Assembly (NCBI GenBank): GCA_944739405.2
Contig: OX123191.2
Span: 9,590,830 to 9,654,829, forward strand
DNA: 64,000 nucleotides
Direction: 5' to 3'
Source of the DNA: Euclidia mi
Lineage: Eukaryota > Arthropoda > Insecta > Lepidoptera > Erebidae
Positions 21,301 to 33,245 of this stretch are shown one piece after another (the stretch's first letter is position 1; every line of letters starts with the position of its first letter). Under the pieces are notes generated by a model. The model made no database searches. It was given only the letters and a program-made list of their open reading frames with translations, and was not told the DNA's origin. The position numbers were made by a program, and so were the translations under genes.

Positions 21301-21959
21301 TATATATCAACTTTCGCCAGCCATTTAGCTTTATTTTAAGTCCTTAGGTTCACAGGCTGTAGTTCTGATTAAGCTATATTTAACCTACACAGAACAAGAT
21401 AAATAAAGTCTTGTAATAAGACACCCATCAATATACTATAATTGGCTTATTTGTTTTCAGCCTACACTATTACACCTACAGTTCATGAGACTGAGAGATC
21501 CGAGGAATGCTGAATTACTAGAAAGGGACAAAAGAATGTTCGCGTCTAGACCCAAAGTCACGTTATTTATAACATTGCGCCTACTTAGATCTGCTTTATA
21601 AATAAGGAATAGGTAAGGGTTTACACCCACAGTGACCATTTCGTCACTGGCTCTTGCGTCTGATCGGCGAATTCATGGTGGATTAAACAGATCAATATCA
21701 GATTTAGATCGGTTTGCTGAGTGATAATTCTTCTGCTTGTGTGTAGCTCACTGAACTTCTCCTAAACGGCTAAGCCAGTGTTCAAAATGCAGATTTGCGC
21801 GGGCTAAACACTCAAATGGATGCGTATCATCTCTCTTCATATGAAAAAAATACTATTTGCCTAAATTGTCTATAATCGAGCAATAAAAAGGATATCGCTA
21901 GTTTAGTAGCACATACAGAAATCTTATGTCTATCTTATTACTTTGAGAGATTGAACAGA
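21301..21959. other. Unassigned sequence
   Basis: No supported feature. Confidence 0.45.
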
Positions 21960-22190
21960 TTGCTATACAGAGCATGGCGCTAAACCTATGACGCGTACCA
22001 GTAACCTTTAGATGTTAAATCGTTGATTTTGCTAAATGGTAAAAGAATGATCGTGATAAAAACTGCATCAGAGAGTTCTCCAATGTTCTTAAAAGACACA
22101 AAGGACAAGTCTGCCAACCTGCATTTGTCCAGCGTGGTGGACTATGGCTGAACCCATTTCATAGTGAGAACATAGTGAGATAGTTTTTCT
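21960..22190 (+). repeat. SINE/RTE-tail-like repeat, degenerate
   Basis: Starts with a family A body trace (TGACGCGTACCAGTAACCTTT) and continues into AGAGAGTTCTCCAATGTTCT, CAGCGTGGTGGACTATGGC and TCATAGTGAGAAC, the block also seen in reverse at 46290-46505. Such blocks are 3' parts of RTE-mobilised retroposons. Confidence 0.6.
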
Positions 22191-22562
22191 ACAGGACTGA
22201 TGTATAGTAGCGTTTTACTGCATAAATACTACCGTAAGCATATACTTTAGGACTAAGTATATACATAAATGTGTGTACTTTTGCATTAGAAAATTCGATT
22301 CGCTAGTGCGATTTAAAGGAACTTTATAGTACGGCAAGTTACCGCAATGGTTCTTAAGTCGAGTAAGCGCTTACTTAGAGCCACAGGGTTGGGTGTAGAC
22401 ACCAAACATCGTATATATGTACACTTTAATGTCAAAGCTTGGATTTTGGGGTATTGATGTATATTATATTCAACCAATAAGACCGATTGAATCTTGCTAT
22501 GGATAGTAATTTAAATATAGATTATGATTATTTTTGTTGTTGTTTTTATGTATGTTATTCAA
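22191..22562. other. Unassigned sequence
   Basis: No feature recognised. Confidence 0.45.
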
Positions 22563-22566
22563 AAAA

Positions 22567-23003
22567 TTGGGCAAGTGCGAGTCAGACTCGCGCACGAAGG
22601 GTTCCGTACCATCATCTATAAAAGAAGATCACGTTTGTTGTATATATACTTAAATATTTTTTAAGTTTCTACTTGTTTATTAAGATCGAGTAACAAATTG
22701 CTTAAAAATTAGGTTTGTTGTATGGGAGCCCCCCTTTATTATTTACTTTTTTAAATTTAATTATTTATTTATTAAAGGTAATATACAACTACATATTCCG
22801 TGAAAATTTTAAGCGTCTACCTGTTACCGTTAGTAATTTTGAGCAAAAATACGAAAAAAAAACACGTTTATTGTATGGGACCCCCCCTTAATATTTTATT
22901 TTCTTTTTATTTTTAGTATTTGTTGTTATAGCGGCAATCGAAATACATAATTTGTGAAAATTTCAGCTTTCTAGCTATCACGGTTTATGAGATACAGCCT
23001 GGT

Positions 23004-23067
<64 letters not shown>

Positions 23068-23124
23068 GCGGAGGCTTAGTAATAGGGTTCCGATTTTTAC
23101 CTTTTAGGTACGGAACCCTAAAAA
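22567..23124 (+). repeat. Lepidopteran MITE-like repeat with (CAGA)n
   Basis: Begins TGGGCAAGTGCGAGTCAGAC, carries inverted ends AGGGTTCCGTACC (22598-22610) and its complement (23107-23119), and ends GGAACCCTAAAAA. Two similar internal units each read TTTGTTGTATGGGA(G/C)CCCCCC or TTTATTGTATGGGACCCC, about 145 bp apart. A (CAGA)n tract covers 23004-23064. A partial copy lies at 27175-27302 on minus. Confidence 0.8.
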
Positions 23125-23939
23125 GATGCAAACGAAAAACAAGTGGTTAAATAATTACACAAATAGACACCCCAAAATTGTTAAAACACCAACCGTGAAA
23201 AAAAATGCTTACTCTATACGTAAAGCGATACAGAACTATTCGACTGGAGCCATCGCAATCACTGACGCAACATAGCATGTGTAGCCGTATCAACATTCGC
23301 CAACTATCGGTTTGGGCGAGCTGACTTTGTGTTTTAACACATACAGGAACTATCTGCGTCAAAGGACAGACAGACAGCTGAAAAATCGAGGCCGGCTGGT
23401 GTACAATATTGTCTTGCAGTCATTCCAGTTTCCAGCTCGCAATCAACGTTAGTGGTAAATTTTCGTAAAATTTTGTGTGTAATTGTTTAAATTTTTTTGT
23501 TGGATGCTGATGTCTAGTGTGTGTTAAGAACGAAAAAGGTCTTTGACTTATAATTGAAGAAATATAAAGCGTACCGGATGTCACATTTTTTTCTTCATTA
23601 ATATTATCGTTTCTGTTCGATCCCGTAGAAATGTGGAGAAATCCCTTTAGAGAGTTTATGCACTAGGAGTTGGCCGTGTTGCAGAGTGCCGCATGCGACT
23701 GACCGCACTTTCTTTTTTTTATATAAAAACGCACGAATGTCAACGCAATGATTTATGACCAACGTTAACACTGCTGCAAGCCGCATGCCATACAATAAGA
23801 ACACACTACAAAATAAACTCTTTATGTTGTGCTGTCACACGACAGCTCTCTTGTGCCAACAATGTAATTTGAAAGCGCCTTTATTCCATCTGTTATATTA
23901 CATACACAACGCGATTACTGTGATTAGCAAGCTGCTTTT
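23125..23939. other. Unassigned sequence
   Basis: No supported gene or known repeat. Short frames on both strands lack family features. Confidence 0.45.
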
Positions 23940-24065
23940 ATTAGACAGCGATAGCCTAGTGCAGCTATTTTGGAACTGATTTGGTTATTGAATTGTTAAT
24001 TATCGTTTACCCTGTACCTCAGTGTGCACAAGCCATCGGTCCCACTTGTCATGAAAATGTTTATA
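23940..24065 (+). repeat. SINE family A, internal deletion
   Basis: tRNA-like start CAGCGATAGCCTAGTG, then TTGTTAATTATCGTTTACCC, CATCGGTCCCACTTGTCATG and a truncated end. The central head part including the B box is missing. Confidence 0.6.
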
Positions 24066-24520
24066 GTCCTTGCTCGCTACTCCCCGACGGGTATTAGCCC
24101 GCCAGATGGTAAGGCGGACCCCGAACAAACCCCCCTTGGCGGCGGATGAAGGTGTTGGGCTCCGCCGTCAAAACACCCAGCGGCCGCAGAGGATAGGGAG
24201 GACGGCAACGCAACACCGCATCTCCTCTTCCTCTGCGGCCCCACCGCGACGCAACAATGGTGCACCCCCATTTGGTCGCGGGAGGTAGGGACCGCGGCAA
24301 CGCAACACCGACACGCCTCTCCTCCCGCAACCGCGCCCAACTGCGAGGGACAGTTCTTCTGTCCCTTTTGATTCTGACTCGCACCATTGGATGCATCCTG
24401 CGCAGTCCTCCGTCAAGCCCATGCGGAGCGTCCACTCCTGGGATCTCGCTTAGCTTCACCGTGGGTGACCTACCCACGGTTACTGAGCCCCCACGACAAG
24501 GATCGCAGTAGCTCCCTGGA
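24066..24520 (-). repeat. GC-rich dispersed repeat H, copy 1
   Basis: GC-rich in AT-rich surroundings. The stretch 24090-24250 (CGCCAGATGGTAAGGCGGAC, GGCGGCGGATGAAGGTGTTG, CGGCCGCAGAGGATAGGGAG) matches 45880-46035 in reverse almost base for base, and the match continues more loosely to 24510 (CCACGGTTACTGAGCCCCCA). This copy has about 70 extra bases around 24250-24320. A frame stays open on minus (24094-24597) and its counterpart on plus at 45687-46124 reads similarly. GC-rich DNA opens frames by chance, so this could be the 5' end of a LINE or noncoding. Confidence 0.7.
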
Positions 24521-24755
24521 AAAGCTAATATTCTGTCAAATCGACGCACTACGACGCACCACGCACTGTGACGTCTACGAGCTACGAGTCTACGCATACC
24601 GCAGCGTTCAAGCGATACACTTCACTCATCTTGCTACGTAGATATCGACTACGGGTGGCGTAATTAAATTAGTAATTTGCCTCATTATCCTCTTAAGTCC
24701 TAAACATGTAAGTCGCCAGTACATTTTTAAGAACAGAACAATTTAATTAAAAACG

Positions 24756-25067
24756 TCACTCCATTTCCCTGGGCGAGTTGAGACGTGAATCCCTGTACCT
24801 AATTTCCGCGTCAGTAACTAAGTATGTAACTATCATCGGAAAACTTATGTTCAGTTTGTGCGAACGTGGGACACAGTGATTGGAAGTTCGACTGACTCTG
24901 AATTCGAACACAAAACTGTTTTCGATTTGGGTGAAATCGCACTTCAGTTCACTTGGTGTGGTAACGTCGTTTAAATAGTTTCTAGTTTGGATGATGAGTT
25001 GATCCCAAGTTATTATACCAGGGATTGATTTACTAGGAATCGGTTCATCTATTATGTGACTGTTCAA
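24756..25067 (-). CDS. Hypothetical 103-codon frame, doubtful
   Basis: The translation (MNSHIIDEPIPSKSIPG...) has no motif or family I recognise. It has mixed composition without membrane segments or low complexity, and no splice context I could confirm. It may be part of an unrecognised exon or mobile element, or chance. Confidence 0.2.
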   Translation of the reverse strand: MNSHIIDEPIPSKSIPGIITWDQLIIQTRNYLNDVTTPSELKCDFTQIENSFVFEFRVSRTSNHCVPRSHKLNISFPMIVTYLVTDAEIRYRDSRLNSPREME

Positions 25068-25484
25068 AGTGCGAAGGATTTACGTTAAATATTAATGTTT
25101 ATACGCAGAAGTTCTCGGAGTTTCGTACATGATTTAAAAATCATGTAAGGTATCTAGTACTTACTTGTCGTTAAAGCATGAAATTGTTGTTAAAATGGAT
25201 CGTTATGTCTTACATCTGCAAAAATAGCTGTAAAAATAATCTTCAATAGCTCTAATATTCTCCTTAATATGTTGACTTCTAAACAGAAATTCATAGCAAT
25301 TTCACAATTTTTGGTCACAGAAGCTTATATTTCTGCACTCACATTAGAACCAAAAGCTGTTCAGTAAGATGCAAGCAAAGCATTTGCAAGCAAATTGTAA
25401 ATAGTTTCGACTGAACAACTTACTGAGTAGACGTAGCTGCTAGCTAGCAATTCATCAAAATCGTGCATATTCGAACATTCGCTA

Positions 25485-25892
25485 TTAGAATTTGCCGTAT
25501 GTATAGAATTTTGGAATTAAAGTACACGCCCGACTTCCTCGCGAAGCGAGTACATTTAAATAAACGACATTATATGTGTGCCTCGAATTAGTAATAATAT
25601 GTGAATAGTTTTCAGATTCCCTTTGAAAACTACTCGGTTGAGTTTGAGTGTGCCGAAGAGGGGTAATATTATAATTATGTTCAACTTGTAGAAATTTGTG
25701 ACCGGCTTTCTTCGAAGTGTTACGGTACTGATCTATTTCTGTCGTATCAATGAAGCTGCTATTGATTAGGTTGAGATTGTTCAATGATTTGTCACACTGA
25801 TTTGATATTAGTTTTGAAGTTCTTAGAGATAGTTTGGCGTTTAAGATAGTAGATAAGATTGAAAATATCGTCGTTGTGGAGCGAAAACTCAC
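25485..25892 (-). CDS. Hypothetical 135-codon frame, doubtful
   Basis: The translation is Ser/Thr/Asn-rich (MSFRSTTTIFSILST...), without recognised domains. Its first codons overlap the left arm of an inverted repeat (25865-25895). AT-rich composition makes a chance frame plausible. Confidence 0.2.
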   Translation of the reverse strand: MSFRSTTTIFSILSTILNAKLSLRTSKLISNQCDKSLNNLNLINSSFIDTTEIDQYRNTSKKAGHKFLQVEHNYNITPLRHTQTQPSSFQRESENYSHIITNSRHTYNVVYLNVLASRGSRACTLIPKFYTYGKF

Positions 25893-26502
25893 TAAGTGAC
25901 ATTATTGGTGAAAATGAGTTATTGATGTCAAACTGTCTAAAAGTACATTATCTACCTTCTGAATTAATATTTAAGGCAGTTTTTTTAATAATTTCGGAGT
26001 AATAAAAATGCGATAACTACCTAACTACTCAGTCAATGGGAACAATCTACACGAAAATTAATTAAAAGACTTGGTTAGACCTCATATTAGATCGTTTAGG
26101 CAAACTAATAAGTACCAATATTTTATTTGCAATGTCAGTAGACGTACTTCATTACTTTTCGTTGGAACATGTTTTGACTTGTAATTCACTAACAGCCAGC
26201 AAAAAAAATAACTAAATTGCGTGAATAAATAACTAAATACCACAAAAGTATTTTTTTACTTATGCGAAAAATCATTAATTCAAATATAATCGAAATACTA
26301 AAGCAGATGTAAAATTTATACATTTTAAATTATTTATTTTATTTTATTTACATATGATACATATTTAGGTCATAGACATCATCTTTCTAGTCCTAACCAT
26401 TTAAAAGTTATTTAAGTTCTAAGCTTCAAAATATTTTAGAAGCGATTATCTAAAAGTTTATTTTTTGTTAGTTAGTGAGTATTCGCTCCACAACGACGAT
26501 AT
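25865..26502. repeat. Inverted-repeat pair, 31-bp arms
   Basis: Arm 25865-25895 is the reverse complement of 26472-26502 at 30 of 31 positions (core CGCTCCACAACGACGATAT). They could be ends of a 638-bp MITE, though no flanking duplication is visible, or a small inverted duplication. Confidence 0.6.
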
Positions 26503-26977
26503 GTAGTCAGTCTAATCATATTTGACTTTAGACAAATAAACCAAACTTGTTAAAACTTGTTAAAGTACTGATAGGATTATGTAAAGCTATTGTAAAATAA
26601 TCATGTTACAAAATAAATAGATTAATAAAGTGACATATTCGCATTATTTTAATCATGGTTTCATTTTGCCACAGAACAAGAAGTAAACGGATGTTGGAGA
26701 CAAAGATTTTGCTTTAATCTTTTAGATCATTGTAACGTAAAATATTATAATTATTATATTATATTTACAATTCCAGGAAACAAATAATTATAATAAATAT
26801 TCAAAAAGTGTGTAGTTCTCTCCACACTTGTTAAACATTTATTAGCACCAACAATTTATATCGCTTTTCAAATTGGACTTAATAAGGTCAATATATTTAA
26901 ATAAACCGAATTATAAGTTACAGTTCAGTTAACATGTAACATATAAGATGGAAGCTTGGACTCAGTAATAGAATATT
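26503..26977. other. Unassigned AT-rich sequence
   Basis: Nothing recognised. Confidence 0.45.
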
Positions 26978-27043
26978 CTATTTCCACTAGTGTGCTAGTT
27001 GGGATGTCTGCTATTTCCACTAGTGTGCTAGTTGGGAAGTCTG
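26978..27043. repeat. Tandem duplication, 33-bp unit
   Basis: Two adjacent units starting CTATTTCCACTAGTGTGCTA differ at one position (GGGATGTCTG versus GGGAAGTCTG). A recent local duplication. Confidence 0.95.
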
Positions 27044-27174
27044 CTTAGAAATGCGGGGCTCTTTGGTAACTGTTTGGACAAGCGTGTTTGTTAACTAAGG
27101 AGTATTTATACTTGGAAGTAAATACATTGGTACGTAATTATTTAAGTTATTTAGAATTTTTAAGTAATTTTTTA

Positions 27175-27302
27175 CTCAATCTTAATAAACAGGTAGAAAC
27201 TTAAAAATATTTAAGTACAGGTACATGAGATGTATGGTGCAAGACAATGATGGTACGGCACCCTTCATGCGCGAGTACGAGTCGCACTTTGCCAATTTTT
27301 GC
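27175..27302 (-). repeat. Fragment of the 22567-type MITE
   Basis: On minus it reads TTGGCAAAGTGCGACTCG, CGCGCATGAAGGGTGCCG, then TTTAAGTTTCTACCTG, matching 22567-22690. The rest of the element is absent. Confidence 0.75.
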
Positions 27303-28204
27303 TAATTATTCTGTTTAACGACCAGCCTGTTTGTCGTGTAGGCGTCAGTATGACTTATGCGCTTCTTGACCACCACGATGGACAGTTTAACATAACACTG
27401 GCCGTCACAATATTATTACGAAAATTGGCCTTCAGGAATACGTTTACAAATACAACATTGTAATTTACATCGTGTAACGAACCTTCAATTACTTCTTATC
27501 TAGCTAACAATTAACCCTTTGTACCCTTGTACTCGAATAAATTTTAGTTACATGAGGCAAATTTGTATAAATTTGCAAATTTTATTATAGTATCATATCA
27601 TAAGGCAGCATAAATTTGCAAATTTCATTTTGGTCAAATATAGCTTCTATTTAAGTGTAAATATAATGACATACAAATCAAGAATTACATGAATATACTA
27701 ATTGTTACATGTACCTCATTTATAGGCCAAAGGACATATATATATGTTAGTAATATTTTATTTACATAATTGGAAAAATAGAGTATGTATATAACATGAA
27801 ATAGAACATTCATAAAAAGCGGAATTTAAATATATTTAGAAGCCTGTTTTTGCAATGCATGTCATCTCTATCTCTGCCACCCGCTTACTCATTCTGCCTG
27901 CCAGCCACTGCAGGGCTAATTACAAATGGTTACGTTGTTCCAAATAATTCTCTGATAGTCCGGATTATTCATAGATACAATCACACAAATAAATACTTTA
28001 CAAAAAGGGTGGATGCCATCCACTAAGATAGATAACTACTTCTTGTCTGATGCCAACAGAGTCATCATGTAAGTCCAAGCACTTGAGAAAACATAGACAC
28101 TAGACACTTAAAATTTATTTATAAGTTCTATGATTTGGAAAAGACATTTGTACTAATTCATTTAATTCGTCACAAACCCCCTATATAAGCAGAGCGTTTT
28201 TTTC
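27303..28204. other. Unassigned AT-rich sequence
   Basis: No gene seen. ATAAATTTGCAAATTT-type repeats near 27568 and 27610 are a short local duplication. Confidence 0.45.
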
Positions 28205-28445
28205 TCTCACAAAAAATTATTGACGTAAAGTAAAAGTACCTTAACTGAGCGTTTCGTTCGGTGAGTGAAAGAGCCGGAGGCCCTATCCCCTATTCCTTCT
28301 CCCTCATTCCACTCCTCATCCTATCCCTTTTCCCAACCCCAAGGGCCGGCAACGCACTTGTGTCTCCTGTGGTGTTGCTTGTGTCTATGGGCGGCGGGAA
28401 TTGCTTACCATCAGGCGATCCATCTGCTCGTTTGCCGCTATTACC
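28205..28445 (-). repeat. Dispersed repeat G, copy 2
   Basis: Reverse-oriented relative of 21055-21300, sharing GACGTAAAGTAAAAGTACC, CGTTTCGTTCGGTGAGTG, CCTATCCCTTTTCCCAACCC, GGCGGCGGGAATTGCTTACC and CATCTGCTCGTTTGCCGC. The small plus-strand frames here belong to it and are not called. Confidence 0.75.
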
Positions 28446-29123
28446 ATAAAAAATATTTAAAAAGTCTCTAACAATGTTAAGCCGGAAATAGCAGTAATTA
28501 AAAAAATGTGCTATCAATAAAGATAATTTTGATAAAAAAAATTTACTCCTACAGGACCACTATTTAAGTATGCAAAGTTGTTTATAAGCAATATTTAATT
28601 CGATACCAAAAATATTTGTGTATAATTATATGTATATTAATAGTTCTCATAAGAAATATATTATCATAATTATATTATATCCAAGGATTCAATTACTTTT
28701 AGTTCAAAAGTCGCCTTATAGCTTTATGGTCGTTAATGGTCCTGGAAATCATCTATTGATACCGACCTCTTATTTCTTGGGCTCGAAAAATATTTTAAGA
28801 GTGTAAGGGAGACCTTTGCCCCGCAGTGGGACAACATAGGTTAAACAAACAAAAATACGAAATGTGACACATATTTATTTACTGGGATAGGCAAATTATA
28901 ATACTAAAATTGCTTTTATATTTCATGATTATTCTAATGAGAATCTGTGACATCGAGATTACAATATCAAAATAAGTAAACAGCAGGTGTTTGTAATATA
29001 TTTCATTCGTGACTGGAAACTTTGTTACTATAAAATGATGGAATGGATTGCGCATAAAAAAATGATGATTTGCACATGCCATAAGCACCAGAGCCTGGTA
29101 CGAAAGTGCGATCACACCACGCT
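28446..29123. other. Mostly unassigned; RTE-tail fragment at 28803-28850
   Basis: AAGGGAGACCTTTGCCCCGC followed by AGTGGGACAAC (28806-28836) is a degraded RTE LINE 3' end. The rest shows nothing. Confidence 0.5.
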
Positions 29124-29542
29124 TAAGGTGATTTTCCACCAAAGTGGCAAGACGAGACTAGGCGAGAAGAGAATTGAAATCGCACTGACCCTTTTCCACA
29201 AAAAATTGCCATCGCGAGCTCGCGCGTGACCGCCGCGCCGCCCGTAGGCATCATTAGATAAAGATATAGGTACAGTGCTGTTTGATTTCGTCTTGCAATA
29301 CACACACAATGTCTATCGCGAGAAGCGTCTTTCGGTTGCAAAGTTAATTTATACTCTATGTCGGAAGCAATACGGTTCATTTTTACACAAACAAATATTT
29401 CAATTCACGCCTCGCATATTCTCGCCAATCCACACTATTTCCACCAAAGATGCGCTGGGAGAGAATTGAAAATTTGCCATACAAATTTCAATTCTCTCCT
29501 CGCCTCGCCTCGTCTCGCCACTCTGGTGGAAAATCAGCTTTA
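29124..29542. mobile_element. MITE with ~55-bp inverted ends
   Basis: Left TAAGGTGATTTTCCACCAAA, then GTGGCAAGACGAGACTAGG and GAGAGAATTGAAAT-like sequence; right end is the imperfect complement (ATTTCAATTCTCTCCTCGCC ... CTCTGGTGGAAAATCAGC). GC-rich interior with CGCGAGCTCGCGCG. An internal GAGAATTGAAA motif repeats near 29463. No transposase. Confidence 0.8.
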
Positions 29543-30791
29543 GACTACTGACAGTATTAAAAGGACATATTTTTAAAGATTTTCATAAAACCCAACGGCT
29601 TAAACAGTTCTTCAAGACACAGGGCAGGTAATAATCAACAATTAAATACGCACATAACTACAAAAAGTGACATACGCATGTTAATTTCGAGTAAGTTTCT
29701 ACGTTGTTTGTAGAGTTTTCCTCTACATTATTTTTTGTATTGTGTACGCTTTCATCCAATGTTACAACGTTGAGTGTCTCATTTATCATTCATGATATAG
29801 CCAGAATAGCCACGTACGCGTGCGTGTAGAAAGGCATACCTATATTTTATCTATTATAGCAAACACATGTAATTTTGAGAGCACTGAGAAGTATGTGTGG
29901 TGTATCTTTGACCGACACAGTAAAGAATTATGTGATAAAATAGTGTTGTGGGGTAAAATAAGATGTAGTGACAAGCATCGAGAAAGGCATTCTGCGTAAA
30001 AAGTAACACCAGGAGGTAAAAACGTTTGGGTACTTTTAAATAACTTGGACATTCAAGACAAAAACAAATGCCATCTCAGTCTTCCGTGACAGGTGGCAGG
30101 AGACGTCGGATTGTGATAAATAATGTAGTTTCTAGATCATTCAGTTTAAATGTAATGCCAGTTATACCGCGATAGAATTCGGAAACCGCAGTTTGATTTC
30201 AAACACATCATAAGTCGCAATATACATAACTCGTTACAATGGGGTGAATCTTAGATTTTCGATTCATGAGGCTGTTTCTTTTCGTATATCATTCTCTAAC
30301 GCCAAACTACTCAGAAACCAATATACACCAGCTCTAGAGTAACATCCAATGTTATTAAGGAAAAGCCGCCGTGATCCAGCCGCCGCGAACTGAAATGCTT
30401 TCAAAACGTAATCTCTGAGTTTGTAGGGAACAAAGCGGATTCGCGGCTTAGCATTCAGTCTGACCGTATGTTCCCTCCCCTCCTTTTAGGACAAATCCTG
30501 TCCGTTGTTTTTAATAATCACTAGAATTTGTGTGCTTTTGAGTTTATCTTTTCGAGTAAGTGCCTCTTTGAAGTATACACGAATATATTAGGAAATTAAC
30601 TTCATTCGTAATATTTCTAATGTAATGTATTATATTTCAATACCTCCTTCGTAAGTTGTTGTATCTTCAAAACAGCAATTTTACAGAAGAGCTTTTCGAA
30701 CTAAAATATTCATTTGTGGTTGCACATTGTAGGTAAGTTGTACCAAAGGGTTGTAGTATATTTTGTACGATATAAGTCCCTGTTACTGTTA
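29543..30791. other. Mostly unassigned; SINE A trace at 29590-29680
   Basis: 29590-29670 has AACGGCTTAAACAGTTCTTC, ACAGGGCAGGTAATAATC and ACGCACATAACTACAAAAAG, a reversed SINE family A body. Nothing else is supported. Confidence 0.5.
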
Positions 30792-33064
30792 GACTTGTTC
30801 GTCAACTCGCCACTTGAAAACTCGCCACTCGGTGGCGAGTTGCCCCGAATTATTTTAATTTATTTTTCATTCGTCAACTAGGCACACAATGTAAGAACGT
30901 AGTGTTTTTGTACAGTCGCGTACAAAACTACTGGTTAATAAATGTAGTGGGTACGTACACACGGCTACTCGTCAAGCCATACACTTTGACCCTTGTACCG
31001 TTCTTATGGCGTAGGAAATAAGAATCAAAATCGTACTGCAACAGTTTAGCTTGACTTGGCACCGTGTGTACATAAAGCCCAATTTGTCGATCACCAAAAG
31101 TATTATGTCACTGTCTTATTAAAGAAGCATTGCTGTTATAGCAAAGGCTTCAAATTGGGAATAAAGGATTTAAAGAAACAATATAATATTTCTATAAAAT
31201 AATTTCTTTATAATCAGCATATTAACTTTAAGCTAATACTTAGCACAATAAATATCAGCAAACAATAAACAATTATTTGTATAACGTTTGAAAAATAGAC
31301 TTGTTTCATAAATCAACTATCAAAAAGCATGCGTACAAAAGTTAACCTACTTTAATACGCAACGATATCACAATTTGTAAATAATTTAAAGTAAAGTTGT
31401 ACAAAAAAAAATACAATTTGCTTAAGATTTAATAAAACACAAGAATGTTGGACTATTTTGCAAATCACAGATCAGCTATCATAGCCAAATTGCCTTTTTA
31501 AACTGATAGACGACAAGAGAGAACTAAAAACTATGTTTGAAAATTACACATATCACGTGATTAGATTGATGAATTCGTGGACAATTACGAAATACAATAA
31601 ATATAACTAATCTTCTCTCCAACATAAATTGCTAAGTCCTGTTTTCATAACTTGTTAATTGTGACTATATATTAAAGAAATTTATTAACCTAATATTTGC
31701 AACTTGGCTAGGCTTACAATTTTGTGTGTGTATGTGTGTGTAAACTTATTATTATACAGTAAATAATCATTTTCTCATGTAATAAGTCTACAGTAAATAC
31801 CACAATTAGTAAATAATTATTTAACAATATTTATACCTATCAAAATATTTTTAAGAATCAACAAACAATCTTAACCTAAGTATATTATACAGAACAATGT
31901 TGTAAGGTAAATATTTCAACAGTTGTGTATTAACTGAACAAAGATCAAATAATGTAAATAAATCAAGAAACATTTTACTCTAATCTTAATATTATAAAAA
32001 TATATATATCACAGTAATTGTGAGTAATAATTTAAATAATTTACAAATCACAGATTCTCAGTCTCATTCTAATCAGAATATTAACTTCAGTGTCTAAAAC
32101 ACATAATGGCGAGACGTACGAAACAATGAGTAAACCCCATTGTTTCGTACGTCTCGCCATTTTGTATTTCGGATGGCGGACATTCGGCATGTTTAATTTT
32201 GTAATATTTTGACTTACATACGTGAAGTAATTTATCAATTTCCACTAATTGGAAAACATACTATAGTAAATTTATGTGTATACGTCTCGATTTTATTTAT
32301 GGATATTACCTTAAAACTAAATCGAGAAATATAAACCCTCCTCATAAAATGAAAGGTTCGAGTTAATTTAGAGAATAATACTAAAGTTTGTCTAGTATTA
32401 ATTTGCATTACAGGAATATCTCAGACATTCTAAATATATATATAAATAAGTGGAAATTTAAAATTAGTTTAACACCCATTTAATATATTATTGAAAGTCT
32501 TTATATTGAAGAGTCGATTGGATTACTAATGAAATATCATGCATTGACAGTAAATAATTCAATTGCACTAAATGTTTCACTGTTTAGAAATAAGATTTTA
32601 CTCTAAAACATTAACATGTCACAAACATTAAAAACAGAAATAGTTTCCACATTGTGTAACAACACAACACAACCACTGCGCACCAATCTGATATTCAAGT
32701 GTGACTGATATCCACAAGGACACTTGGCGCAAAATGCTAAGGGCTCGGGAATCATCGCCTACTTTCGTTAAAAATGCACGTTGTATATCGGTCCAACTCA
32801 ACGCTAGTAACCCTGATTCGCTATAGTTAATAATTTTAAATCCGGAGAAATATTAACGTACCACATTGGATATATTTGGATTGATAGAACAAAAATTCTA
32901 TATATTTTCAAATTTTATTTAACTTATAAAATGTACTAAACATATTGTTAGCGACTGTACTTCTTTGCTAGTGCCGAGTTGACGAATGAAAAATAATTTA
33001 AAATAATTCGGGGCAACTCGCCACCGAGTGGCGAGTTTTCGAGTGGCGAGTTGACGAATAAGTC
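30792..33064. mobile_element. 2.27-kb foldback-like element with ~94-bp inverted ends
   Basis: Left end 30792-30885 and right end 32971-33064 are near-perfect inverted copies: GACTTGTTCGTCAACTCGCC ... TTTTTCATTCGTCAACT. Similarity fades on to GTACAGTCGC (30912 and inverted near 32950). Each end contains its own small palindrome AACTCGCCAC/GTGGCGAGTT and tandem ACTCGCCACT motifs. The interior is about 2 kb of AT-rich DNA without a transposase frame and contains the 24-bp-arm palindrome at 32105-32161. No target duplication is obvious. Confidence 0.75.
32105..32161. repeat. Perfect palindrome, 24-bp arms, 9-nt loop
   Basis: Arms 32105-32128 and 32138-32161 are exact reverse complements (AATGGCGAGACGTACGAAAC...), loop AGTAAACCC. 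Confidence 0.95.
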
Positions 33065-33079
33065 ATCTGTTAAGACTAC

Positions 33080-33245
33080 AAGGTGGACCGTGGCTCCAAA
33101 GCAGAAGTCTTGGATGCAATCGGGATAACGCTAGGATGATGATGATTTTTGACCAGTTATATTAGAGTCTGTGTGGAGAACGTTGAAGGAGGCCTATGTC
33201 CAGCAGTGGACGTCTTTAGGCTGACATGATGATGATGATGAAATT
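33080..33245 (+). repeat. Two retroposon 3' tails
   Basis: CGGGATAACGCTAGGATGAT (33119) is a SINE family A tail. At 33170-33242, GAGGCCTATGTCCAGCAGTG and GACGTCTTTAGGCTGA with (ATG)n encode the last residues of an RTE LINE (KEAYVQQWTSLG) and its tail. Confidence 0.75.

Noticed and set aside
23004..23064. (CAGA)n tract as a CRISPR-like or regulatory array
   Set aside because: It is a simple microsatellite within a MITE, with no spacers.
24094..24597. Several overlapping ORFs in GC-rich repeat H (also 45687-46254)
   Set aside because: At least three frames on both strands are open together, as expected from low stop frequency in GC-rich DNA. Kept only as a finding to test, not as genes.
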